Assembly: GCA_964516435.1 (NCBI GenBank)
Contig: CAZEZP010000076.1
Span: forward strand, 1-64,000
DNA: 64,000 nucleotides
Reading direction: 5' to 3'
Source of the DNA: HGW-17 sp964516435
Lineage (GTDB): Bacteria > Myxococcota_A > Polyangia > HGW-17
The notes below the pieces were generated by a model. That model was not told the origin of the DNA and ran no database searches. It was given only the letters and a program-made list of their open reading frames with translations. Within the stretch, counting starts at the first letter, position 1. The number at the start of each line of letters is the position of its first letter. Position numbers and translations under genes: made by a program. Positions 1-8,205 of this stretch are shown in pieces.

Positions 1-264
1 GGGTCCCCGGGAAGACCCCAGCACGGAACGGCCCTTGAGATTCCAGTCGCGCAAGAACTGCGGAGACAAATAAAAGGTTTCGTGTCAGTCCTGCGCGGAA
101 AGGCCGGAGTATCCGTACCGGAAGCCGATGACGGAACGCAACACGTATTCGTTAATGAGTTCATTGAAAAATGCAGTAACGACGGGGTTGATGCGGGGAC
201 ACAGACCGCCGCAGGGAACTACGCAAAATCGGATCTTGCAGGGGACGAAGTGGATCATTCTCCA
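1..264 (-). pseudogene. N-terminal fragment of phosphofructokinase, inverted relative to its C-terminal half
   Basis: Read on the minus strand, this piece encodes the start of a plant-type/PPi-type 6-phosphofructokinase. It shows a stretch like RMIHFVPCKIRF, then GGLCPRIN where the family has GGLCPGLN, then FRYGYSGL. An in-frame TGA (85-87) follows, and the same frame continues with LSPQFLRDWNLKG and LGSSRGP, running off the window at base 1. The family normally has all these elements in this order. The fragment ends where the C-terminal half begins on the opposite strand (about 264-274), so the enzyme cannot be made from this arrangement. The Gly-to-Arg change in the substrate-loop motif and the stop codon suggest decay or poor sequence quality at a contig edge. 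Homology is confident; the cause of the inversion is not. Confidence 0.75.
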
Positions 265-753
265 GGGTATCGCTGCCTGGAAGGCGAAAACGGCCTGTAC
301 GAGGTGGTGGAGCGGCGGCTCAAAAAGCAGGGGCATGCCGTCATCGTGGTGGCCGAGGGGGCCGGCCAGGAGCTCTTCGACGAGAAGGACGTCGAACGGG
401 ATGCCTCCGGCAACCGCAAACTCAACGACATCGGGCGGTTCCTGGGGGATCGCCTGGTCGGGCATTTCAAGAAGGCGGGGCGACCCATCAATCTGAAATA
501 CATCGATCCCAGTTACATCATCCGGGCCATGCCGGCTTCTCCCACGGACGCCATCTTCTGCCGGCGGCTGGGAGAGAACGCGGTGCACGCGGCCATGGCA
601 GGGCGTACGGGCATGGTCGTGGGGCTGTGGAGCGATCATTTCACGCACGTGCCGCTTTCGGCGGCCACGTCCTCGTCCAAGCGCATCGACACCGACGGTG
701 AACTGTGGCGCTCGGTCCTGCAGATGACGGGTCAGCCCCCGCGGATGGCATGA
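265..753 (+). pseudogene. 6-phosphofructokinase, C-terminal part only
   Basis: The frame from about 274 to 753 encodes the C-terminal half of a plant-type/PPi-type 6-phosphofructokinase (fructose-6-phosphate to fructose-1,6-bisphosphate, cytoplasmic glycolysis). Recognisable family segments in order are LEGENGL, HAVIVVAEGAGQ, LKYIDPSYIIRAMPA, NAVHAAMAGRTG, HFTHVP and GELWRSVLQMTGQP. The frame stays open back to 82, but those residues are antisense to the N-terminal fragment and are not family sequence. The central part, with the residues that separate ATP from PPi use, is missing, so the phosphoryl donor cannot be told. The stop overlaps the ATG of the next gene (ATGA), as expected if this 3' end is the native one. 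Confidence 0.8.
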
Positions 754-1622
754 GGCATCCCATGGCCGGTTCCTGGGGCGGGTATTTTTTGGTGTGCACA
801 CTCATCGTGGCGCTGGCGGCCGGCTGTGGCAGGGAGCCAAAGAAGGAGTCTGCCCAGGCTGCCGCTTCACCCGCCGGAGCGAAACTGGCGGCCCACAACC
901 GGCTGGACATTCCCGTAGCCACCCGGCCGGCGGCTTCCCCGGATCTGTCCGTCGGCGCGGATGTCTGGGCGCTGCTGCCCTATCCATCGCATCCGGGCCG
1001 CTACCGGCTGGCGCCGGGCCGCGTGGTGGAAATGGACCGCAATGAGGCCATGGTGGAGAACGAGGGCGTACGGACGGCCGGAATTCCCTATTCCCTGACT
1101 TATGTACGGCGAAAATCCCCCGTGAATACCGGGGATTTCGTGATTGCCGCGGGGAAGGCCGGCGTGTATGCCGCCAAAGTGGGCGGACTGGCGGCGGATT
1201 CCCTGAAAGTGCGCCGGATCTGGCGGGACTCCGTGCGGGAGGAAACCGTGCCCGCTGCTGATGTCATCGTGCAGAGGGGGACGCGGGAACCGGGGCAGAT
1301 CGTGTTCTATCATGACCAGGGATTCTGGAACCAGGGGTTGCTGCTGCTGCTGGAGGAGCGCCACGCATGGGTGCTGGAGAGTTTCGGCGGCGCGGTCCTG
1401 CGGGTGGGGGAAACCGAAACCCACCCGTGGAACCCGGGGTTTGCGCCGGCGCTGGAACAGGAAGTGGAAGCCTGCCGCGGCGCATCTTCGCATCTGGTGC
1501 GTGGAACGGTCGCCTCCAGCGGGCCTGGCGGGCTCTTCCACGATGTGCGGTTGTCCAATGGCAGCATCCGCCAGCGCGTCCCCGTGTGGGAAATGCTGCC
1601 CGCGGGAACGCTGCTGCCGTGA
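750..1622 (+). CDS. Lipoprotein of unknown function
   Basis: A 290-aa protein. The chosen ATG (750) overlaps the upstream stop as ATGA. It gives a short signal peptide ending in the lipobox LAAGC, so the mature protein is a lipid-anchored envelope protein. The rest is a compact, mostly beta-type sequence with alternating charged and hydrophobic residues, a motif GDFVIAAGKAGVYAAKVGG and a Trp-containing segment near residue 200 (HDQGFWNQG). I do not recognise a family. An in-frame upstream ATG at 705 would add residues antisense to nothing useful and would destroy the signal peptide, so it was not used. It probably ends the transcript begun by the phosphofructokinase gene. Confidence 0.75.
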   Translation: MRHPMAGSWGGYFLVCTLIVALAAGCGREPKKESAQAAASPAGAKLAAHNRLDIPVATRPAASPDLSVGADVWALLPYPSHPGRYRLAPGRVVEMDRNEAMVENEGVRTAGIPYSLTYVRRKSPVNTGDFVIAAGKAGVYAAKVGGLAADSLKVRRIWRDSVREETVPAADVIVQRGTREPGQIVFYHDQGFWNQGLLLLLEERHAWVLESFGGAVLRVGETETHPWNPGFAPALEQEVEACRGASSHLVRGTVASSGPGGLFHDVRLSNGSIRQRVPVWEMLPAGTLLP

Positions 1623-1769
1623 TTCCTCTTCGAAAACTCGAAAGCGACTCATAGAAAACCCATCATGACTTGATGAAAGAGCAGGTAGGATGCCTGCCGG
1701 GAAGGCAATGGGGATGAACGGGCTCGGACATCCAGCTTGACAAGCATGCAAAAAAAGGCGACTGAATGG

Positions 1770-1788
1770 TCGGTCTAGTTTTGACCGA
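1770..1788. promoter_or_regulatory. Small inverted repeat upstream of the activase gene
   Basis: TCGGTC (1770-1775) and GACCGA (1783-1788) form a 6-bp inverted repeat with a 7-nt spacer, 34 bases before the ATG at 1822. It could be an operator or a weak leader hairpin. There is no clear -35/-10 pair around it, and the ribosome site (GGTGA) lies just before the ATG. Confidence 0.25.
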
Positions 1789-1821
1789 ATTTGCCATTTT
1801 GATTCGTTTTTTGGTGAAAAA

Positions 1822-4800
1822 ATGAATAATATCAAATACTTGGGAGTAGATATCGGCGCCGAGACATTGAAACTCGTCGTTTTTGAAAAGCATGGAAACT
1901 CGATGAAATGTACATCGAGTACAGTCCATTCCCATGGGGGGGACATCGAAGGGACGCTCACGGGCGTGCTGGGGGAGACTCCGGTTTTCGCGGGTGTCGG
2001 CGTCACGGGGCGGGGAGCCGGCCGCCTGCGCCTGATGCAGGTACCCTTGCCGCGCGCGCTGGAAGCCGGCGTGCGTTTCTGGCATCCCGATCTTTCGCGG
2101 TTCACGGTTCTCGACGCCGGCGCGCACGGCTACTGCGCGCTGGAGATCCACGATGAAAATACCCGCGTCTTTCGCGAAAACACGCGCTGTTCCCAGGGAA
2201 CGGGCAATTTCCTGGCCCAATTGACGGGCCGTTTCGGGCTCGCGGTCGAGGATGCCGACGAACTGGCGCTCGAAGCCGCAGCGTTGCCGCTTTCGGGGCG
2301 CTGTCCGGTCATCCTCAAGACCGACATGACGCACCTGGCCAACAAGGGCGAGGACCGCGCGCGCATCCTGGCGGGACTCTTCGACGCCGTGGCAGAGAAC
2401 GTCGAGGTGCTCGTGAAGCCGGGCTCCGCGCCGCCCGCCATCGTACTGTCGGGGCAGGTGTGCGCTTCCGGGCGCATCCGCCGCCATTTCGAGCGGCATT
2501 TCGGCGCTCTGGGCATGCATGTGCAGTTCGAGCCGGAAGCGTACCGCTTCTATGCGGCCGCGGGTGCCGCCCTCGATGCCGCGCAGGCCTCCCTGGCGCC
2601 ACCATCGGACGTCAGAGAGTGGTTTTCGAACGAAAAACCAAAGGAATTCAACACGGTTTCTCCTCTGGTCAACGCGCTTTCCGCGGTGCACATGCCTGCC
2701 GCCCTTCCGCCGTCGGGGCTTTCGGCCGGCAGCCGTGTGATCCTGGGCTTCGACATGGGTTCCACGGGTTCCAAAGCCGCGGCCATCGATGCCGGGAGCC
2801 GCGCCATGGTCTGGAGCGATTACGTGCGCACCGGCGGGGATCCGGTGGGGGCGGCCAAGACGCTCATGGCGCATTTCTACGCGGCCGGCGGCGATGCGGT
2901 GCACGTGCGGGGCGTGGGCGTGACGGGTTCGGGGCGTGAAATCGTGGGGCAGATCCTGCGTGCCGTGACGGATGCGAATGCGGTGGTGATTTTCAACGAG
3001 ATCGCCGCCCACGCACAAGGCGCCCTGTCCGTGGACCCGGAGGTGGACACGATTTTCGAGATCGGCGGACAGGATGCCAAGTACATCCGGCTATCCGGCC
3101 GTGAAATCGTGGATACGGCCATGAACGAGGCCTGCTCCGCTGGGACCGGCTCCTTCATCGAGGAACAGGGATTGAGGCTCTTTCCCGGCCGCAGCATCCA
3201 GGAACTCTCGGAAATGGCGCTTTCGGCAGAAGGCGGGATATCCCTGGGCCAGCACTGCTCCGTGTTCATGGCCGAGGTCATCGAGCAGGCCAAAGCCGCC
3301 GGCGAGGATCTGTCCGCGATCGTGGCCGGCATCTACGACAGCGTCGTTCAGAATTACCTGAACCGTGTCAAGGGTACGCGGGATATCGGAAAAAAGATTT
3401 TCTGCCAGGGCATGCCGTTCTCGTCGATGGCGCTGGCCGCGGCGGTGGCCCGGCAGACGGGGCGCGAAGTGGTGGTGCCGCCGCACCCCGGCCTCATGGG
3501 CGCCCTGGGAATCGCGCTGCTGGCCGAAAAACATCTGCCGCAACAGGAACGGACGATAGATTTGCGCCCCTTCCTGGACGCCGTGGTGGAAGCGCGCGAG
3601 GAGTTCGTCTGCAAGAGCACGAAAGGCTGTTCTCCACCGGGCAACCATTGCCGCATCGCCCGGCTGCGTCTGCGGGCGGGCGATGAAGCCCGCACCTTCT
3701 TCTGGGGCGGCGCCTGCAGCCTGTACGATCGTTCCGAGTCCCGCACGGCGCTGCCGCCCGATGCGCCGGACCCGTTCCGGGAGCGCATGCAGGCACTGCT
3801 GGCATATTGCCCCGTATCCGAAAGGACCGAATCCGGTGGAAAAACGGGTTCCTGCACACCGTCGCGCCGTCGCCCGAAACTGGCATTGACGCACGAATTC
3901 CTGCTGCAGGGACTGTTTCCATTCTTCGCAACTTTTTACCGGGAACTGGGTTTCGATGTCGTGTGTCCGCCATCAGCCGGCCCCGCCACGTTGCGCCGGG
4001 GCATCGCCCGCGCCACCGTGCCCATGTGCGCGCCCATGGAATCCTACGTGGGAACCGTGGAGGAAATGCTCGAACTGGAGCCGGATTTCATTCTGCTGCC
4101 CATGCTGCGCGACGTGCCCCGGGTGGAAAGCGAGATGCATTCCACCATCTGCCCGCTGGCCCAGTCCAGTTCCGATCTGATCGTGAAACTGCACGTCCAC
4201 CGGCCGCGGGTGCGATTTCTGCGTCCCGTCATCGACATGGGGCCGGAAAACCTGGATTCCAGCCTGTTCAGGCGCTCCTGTGCGCGGGCGGCGCGGGAAG
4301 CCGGCATCACGGATGAGATCCGGTTCGAATCGGCATTCGGCCAGGCCGTGCGCGCGCAGACGGAATTCGACCGGAAACTGCCGGAAATCGGCAGGAAAGC
4401 CATCGAATGGGCGCAGGAGCGCGGCATTCCGGTGGTGGTGACGCTGGGGCGCACCTACACCCTGTACAACGACGTGCTCAATTCCAACGTGCCGCACCTG
4501 CTGCGCGAACTGGGCGCGATGCCGGTGCCCGTGGACTGCTACCCCGTTGCCGGCGACGTGCCCGTGTTCGAAACCGTGTACTGGGGCTATACCCAGGCGA
4601 ACCTGCGCGCGGCCCACGAGGTGCGCCGCACGCCCGGTCATTTCGCTGTGTTCTGCAGCAACTACTCGTGCGGTCCCGACAGTTTCTCGCTGCATTTCGC
4701 GGCGACCATCCTCGATGGGAAGCCCCACGCCGTGATCGAGACGGACGGGCACGCCGGAGATGCCGGCACCCGCACGCGGCTGGAGGCATTTTTGTACTGC

Positions 4801-6168
4801 GTGCGCCAGGACGAGCACGCAGGCCGGCCCAGCCAGCAGCGGCCTCGCGAGCAGCTGCGGCTTCTGGAACTGGATGCCCTGACCCTGGTGGAAGTGAAGC
4901 GGCGCCGGGACATCCTGCTGTTTCCGCGCATGAGCGAGAACGCGGAACTGGCGGCGGCTTCGCTGCGCGGCGACGGATTTCTCGCGGAAGCCTTGCCCAT
5001 GCCGGATGCGCATGCCCTGCAGCTGGGGCGCAAGTACACGTCCGGCAAGGAGTGCCTGCCGGCGGTGGTGACGCTGGGTTCCCTGCTGGCCCGCCTGCAG
5101 GAGGCGCGCCACGAGGACCGGTTCGCCTTCTTCATGCCCACGGCTTCCGGGCCCTGCCGCTTCGGCATGTACAACCTGCTGCACAAGACGGTGCTCAAGC
5201 GGCTGGGACTTCTGGACCGCGTCAAACTGGTGTCGCAGCCGGATTCGGACTACTTCACGGGCATTTCCAAGGGCCTGGCCGTGCGCACGTTCGCGGCTTT
5301 TGTCGCTGGCGACATGCTCATGCAGGCGCTGCTGACCGCGCGGCCCGTGGAAAAACAGCCGGGTGCGGCCCAGGCGATTTTTGACGAGACCCAGCGGGAA
5401 CTCGTGCGGCTGCTGGAAAGCCAGCCCGCGCCTTCGCTGGGCAACTCCCTCGTGGAAGCGCTGGGCGGGCTGTTCGGCATGCGCGCCATATGCCAGAAGG
5501 CGGCGGCGCGCTTCGCTTCCATCATGCGCCGGGACGTGCACAGGCCGGTCGTGTCGCTGGTGGGCGAAATCTACGTGCGGCTGGACCCCTTCTCCAACGA
5601 TTTCGTCATCGAGAAACTGGAGAAGCGCGGTCTGGCCGTGCGCCTGGCACCCCTGTGGGAATGGCTGGAGTACACGGATCTGAGCAACGAGATGGAGATC
5701 CGCAAGGGACGATTCACGGCCCCGGACGCTTTCTGGTCGCGGGCCGTGTCCATGTTCGTCCAGCGCGGCATCACCGAGCGCATCCATCGCATCTTCGCGC
5801 AGGAACTGGGCTGGCCGGCCCGCACGACCGCGGCGCAGAGCCTGCAGGCGGCGTCGCCATACATCCGCCCGGAATTGCTGGGGGAAGCCGTCCTCACGCT
5901 GGGCGGGCCCGTGCACGAATACCGGCAGGGAGAAATCGAGGGTGTGGTGTCGGTAGGACCGCTGGAATGCATGCCCAACAAGATCTGCGAAGCCCAGTAT
6001 TTCCACGTCCAGCGTGACATGGGGCTGCCCTATCTGGTCCTTTCGCTCAATGGCGAGCCGCTCGAGGAGAAGTCGCTCGATCATTTCGCCTACGATGTGC
6101 ACCGGCGCTTCCGCGAAAAAAATGCGCACAGGGGCGTTTCGGCAGATTTGGACCGGGTGCTGGACTGA
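1822..6168 (+). CDS. Double CoA-enzyme activase (BcrA/BadF/HgdC family) fused to DUF2229/HgdB-like region
   Basis: A 1448-aa cytoplasmic protein of the large 2-hydroxyacyl-CoA dehydratase activase type. Two ASKHA ATPase modules are visible. The first (about 1-270) starts with LGVDIGAETLKL and has the cluster motif RCSQGTGNF with Cys near 123. The second (about 300-570) starts ILGFDMGSTGSKAAA and carries FEIGGQDAKYI and ACSAGTGSFIEEQ with Cys near 437. In known activases these Cys residues hold a [4Fe-4S] cluster between two subunits and ATP hydrolysis drives one-electron transfer to a partner. The remainder (about 680-1440) matches the DUF2229/HgdB-like part of this family, including MCAPMESYVG. 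No dehydratase or benzoyl-CoA reductase subunits lie nearby, so the electron acceptor is unknown. Length is typical for this fused form. Confidence 0.9.
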   Translation: MNNIKYLGVDIGAETLKLVVFEKHGNSMKCTSSTVHSHGGDIEGTLTGVLGETPVFAGVGVTGRGAGRLRLMQVPLPRALEAGVRFWHPDLSRFTVLDAGAHGYCALEIHDENTRVFRENTRCSQGTGNFLAQLTGRFGLAVEDADELALEAAALPLSGRCPVILKTDMTHLANKGEDRARILAGLFDAVAENVEVLVKPGSAPPAIVLSGQVCASGRIRRHFERHFGALGMHVQFEPEAYRFYAAAGAALDAAQASLAPPSDVREWFSNEKPKEFNTVSPLVNALSAVHMPAALPPSGLSAGSRVILGFDMGSTGSKAAAIDAGSRAMVWSDYVRTGGDPVGAAKTLMAHFYAAGGDAVHVRGVGVTGSGREIVGQILRAVTDANAVVIFNEIAAHAQGALSVDPEVDTIFEIGGQDAKYIRLSGREIVDTAMNEACSAGTGSFIEEQGLRLFPGRSIQELSEMALSAEGGISLGQHCSVFMAEVIEQAKAAGEDLSAIVAGIYDSVVQNYLNRVKGTRDIGKKIFCQGMPFSSMALAAAVARQTGREVVVPPHPGLMGALGIALLAEKHLPQQERTIDLRPFLDAVVEAREEFVCKSTKGCSPPGNHCRIARLRLRAGDEARTFFWGGACSLYDRSESRTALPPDAPDPFRERMQALLAYCPVSERTESGGKTGSCTPSRRRPKLALTHEFLLQGLFPFFATFYRELGFDVVCPPSAGPATLRRGIARATVPMCAPMESYVGTVEEMLELEPDFILLPMLRDVPRVESEMHSTICPLAQSSSDLIVKLHVHRPRVRFLRPVIDMGPENLDSSLFRRSCARAAREAGITDEIRFESAFGQAVRAQTEFDRKLPEIGRKAIEWAQERGIPVVVTLGRTYTLYNDVLNSNVPHLLRELGAMPVPVDCYPVAGDVPVFETVYWGYTQANLRAAHEVRRTPGHFAVFCSNYSCGPDSFSLHFAATILDGKPHAVIETDGHAGDAGTRTRLEAFLYCVRQDEHAGRPSQQRPREQLRLLELDALTLVEVKRRRDILLFPRMSENAELAAASLRGDGFLAEALPMPDAHALQLGRKYTSGKECLPAVVTLGSLLARLQEARHEDRFAFFMPTASGPCRFGMYNLLHKTVLKRLGLLDRVKLVSQPDSDYFTGISKGLAVRTFAAFVAGDMLMQALLTARPVEKQPGAAQAIFDETQRELVRLLESQPAPSLGNSLVEALGGLFGMRAICQKAAARFASIMRRDVHRPVVSLVGEIYVRLDPFSNDFVIEKLEKRGLAVRLAPLWEWLEYTDLSNEMEIRKGRFTAPDAFWSRAVSMFVQRGITERIHRIFAQELGWPARTTAAQSLQAASPYIRPELLGEAVLTLGGPVHEYRQGEIEGVVSVGPLECMPNKICEAQYFHVQRDMGLPYLVLSLNGEPLEEKSLDHFAYDVHRRFREKNAHRGVSADLDRVLD

Positions 6169-6207
6169 ACTGGCGCGGCGGCCAAAACCCTCTCCCGAAT
6201 TTTTTCG

Positions 6208-6236
6208 TTGACAAAAATTTTGAACCCTTCTAGATT
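6208..6236 (+). promoter_or_regulatory. Sigma-70-type promoter for tRNA-Leu
   Basis: A perfect -35 TTGACA (6208-6213) and a -10 TAGATT (6231-6236) are separated by 17 bp. The expected start near 6243 lies about 30 bases before the tRNA. The short leader holds a perfect 6-bp hairpin (GGGTGC, TT, GCACCC; 6248-6261). Confidence 0.75.
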
Positions 6237-6271
6237 CTCTGCGCCTCGGGTGCTTGCACCCGCCGCATCTC

Positions 6272-6358
6272 GCGAGGATGGCGGAACTTGGTAGACGCGC
6301 TAGGTTGAGGTCCTAGTGGACGCTTCAGTCTGTAGGGGTTCGAGTCCCCTTCCTCGCA
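6272..6358 (+). tRNA. tRNA-Leu (anticodon GAG)
   Basis: A full class II tRNA fold is visible. The 7-bp acceptor stem is GCGAGGA/TCCTCGC, the D-arm contains GGTAGACGC, the anticodon stem CTAGG/CCTAG closes loop TTGAGGT with anticodon GAG at 6307-6309, there is a long variable arm, and the T-arm contains GGTTCGAGTCC. The discriminator base is A. CCA is not encoded. The 3' end overlaps the 3' end of uvrC on the opposite strand. Confidence 0.95.
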
Positions 6359-8190
6359 CTCTGAAGGAATTCCTGGATTTTCAGGGCCAGTTCCAGGCCG
6401 AATCCGCCAGCGTGCGCAATGTCCTGTGCGCTTGCCTGCGCGATCCTCTCCACATCGGAAAACGCATGCATCAGCCGGGCGATGCGCCGGGGTCCGAGTC
6501 CAGGGACCCCGGAAAGAATCGATTCGTATGATTTTTTCGAGCGCTGCAGGCGGGCGCGATTGGCGAAGCGGTGCGCCTCGTCGCGCAGCCGGATGAGCAG
6601 GTTCCACTCGCGCATGCCGGAAGAAAGCGGGATCGGATCCTTGCGCCCGGCCAGAAACACACGCTCGGGCGGCCCGTCCGCGCCGTGCTGCTTGGCCAGG
6701 GCGATGACCGCCAGGCGCGTCGTATCCGCGTGGATCGAATGGGACAGCGCCTGCAGGGCCACCTGCAACTGGGCGCGCCCGCCGTCGATGACCATGAGAT
6801 CCGGCAGTTCCCAGTTCTTTTCGCCCGCCCGCTCCAGCCGCCGCGCGATGACCTCGCGCAGCGCTCCGTAGTCGTCGCCCGCCTCGGCCGTGCGTACGTG
6901 GAAATGCCGGTACAGGCGGGGAGCCGGCCGCCCGTCGATGAAAACGGCCATGGACGCCGCGGTATCCCGCCCCTGGGTGTGGGAAACGTCGAAACACTCC
7001 ATGCGGTGCGGTGGTGCGCCCAGATGCAGGCGCGAAGCCAGCCGCGCCAGATGCTCCTGCACATCCATCTCGCCCTGCAACTGCAGGCGGTGCTGCGCGT
7101 TCACGCGGGCCAGGTTGAGCAGGTTTTCCAGCGCGGCCAGCCCATCGGGAAGCACGATGCGCACCTCGTGCCCGAATTGCTCCGCCAGGGCGGCTTCCAG
7201 GCTTTCCCTTCCATCGGGAACGAGGGGCACCACCACGCGCAGCGGCGCTTCTCCGCGGGCCATGTAATGGGAGTACAGAAACGTGGACAGGATTTCCCCA
7301 TCCTCGATGTCGTCTAAAACGTCCACCACCATCTGCCGGTGGACGCCCAGCACGCCGCGGCGCACCTCCAGCACCGCCAGCGAGAGTTGATCGCCTTCGC
7401 GCACCCAGCCCACCGCATCCGTGGGGGTGAAATCCATGCCCACCACCCGCTGGGGCTGCGCGCATTTCTCGATGGCGAACAGGAGGTCGCGCAGTTTCGC
7501 GGCTTTTTCGAATTCCAGGTTGGCGGCGGCCGCCTTCATCTCCTTTTTGACGTCCCGGATCAGCCGTTCGAACTGCCCGTCGAGCCACAGCACGGCCTGG
7601 TCCACGCGGCGCCGGTAGGCTGCGGCATCCACGGGGCGGGTGCAGGGCGCCTCGCAGCGTCCCATGTGATATTGCAGGCAGGGACGCTTGCGCGACGCGA
7701 AGACGGCATCCGAGCAGGTGCGGAAATGAAAGTACTTGCCCAGAAACGACATGAAGAAGCGCACAGCCGAAGCCGAATGATACGGGCCGAAATACCGGGC
7801 GCCGTCGTCCCTGGGCAGGCCGCGCACCGTTTCGAAGCGCGGAAAGGGATGCGCCACGTCGACCCGGATCATGAGATAGCTCTTGTCGTCGCGCAGCATC
7901 ACGTTGTAGCGCGGGCGCAGTTCCTTGATGAGATTGTTTTCGAGCAGCAGCGCCTCGCGTTCGCTGGCGGTCACCCAGATTTCCAGGTCGGCCATCTCCT
8001 CGGGCAGACGCGGCACGAAATGCCGCGTATCCGACCCCGGATGGAAGTAGCCGTTCACCCGGGCATGCAGATCGCGGGCCTTGCCCACGTAGAGCACCTG
8101 CCCCGAGACGTTGCGCATGACGTAGACGCCGGGAGCATGCGGCAGCCCATCGAGAAACGATTTGCGGGTGGCGGGATCGCGCAGGTCCAT
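6325..8190 (-). CDS. uvrC: Excinuclease ABC subunit C
   Basis: A 621-aa UvrC, the nuclease that makes the 3' and 5' incisions around lesions marked by UvrAB in nucleotide excision repair. The N-terminal GIY-YIG domain is clear (GVY at 21-23, YVGKARD at 34-40). It is followed by a Cys-containing middle region, the UVR segment (FEKAAKLRDLLFAIE), the UvrC RNase H-like endonuclease domain (ECFDVSHTQGRDTAASMAV, MVIDGGRAQL) and C-terminal helix-hairpin-helix motifs (SGVPGLGPRRIARLM). The last ten or so residues (GTRTPTD) are read antisense through the 3' part of tRNA-Leu and are not family sequence. The start lies 15 bases after the stop of the upstream propeller gene, so the genes are probably co-transcribed. 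Confidence 0.96.
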   Translation of the reverse strand: MDLRDPATRKSFLDGLPHAPGVYVMRNVSGQVLYVGKARDLHARVNGYFHPGSDTRHFVPRLPEEMADLEIWVTASEREALLLENNLIKELRPRYNVMLRDDKSYLMIRVDVAHPFPRFETVRGLPRDDGARYFGPYHSASAVRFFMSFLGKYFHFRTCSDAVFASRKRPCLQYHMGRCEAPCTRPVDAAAYRRRVDQAVLWLDGQFERLIRDVKKEMKAAAANLEFEKAAKLRDLLFAIEKCAQPQRVVGMDFTPTDAVGWVREGDQLSLAVLEVRRGVLGVHRQMVVDVLDDIEDGEILSTFLYSHYMARGEAPLRVVVPLVPDGRESLEAALAEQFGHEVRIVLPDGLAALENLLNLARVNAQHRLQLQGEMDVQEHLARLASRLHLGAPPHRMECFDVSHTQGRDTAASMAVFIDGRPAPRLYRHFHVRTAEAGDDYGALREVIARRLERAGEKNWELPDLMVIDGGRAQLQVALQALSHSIHADTTRLAVIALAKQHGADGPPERVFLAGRKDPIPLSSGMREWNLLIRLRDEAHRFANRARLQRSKKSYESILSGVPGLGPRRIARLMHAFSDVERIAQASAQDIAHAGGFGLELALKIQEFLQSARKGTRTPTD

Positions 8191-8205
8191 GCGGACGGTT
8201 CAGGA

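Noticed and set aside
85..87. In-frame TGA in the phosphofructokinase fragment as selenocysteine or recoding
   Set aside because: No Sec insertion hairpin was seen, the family has no Sec, and many genes here end in TGA. The fragment is in any case inverted and incomplete.
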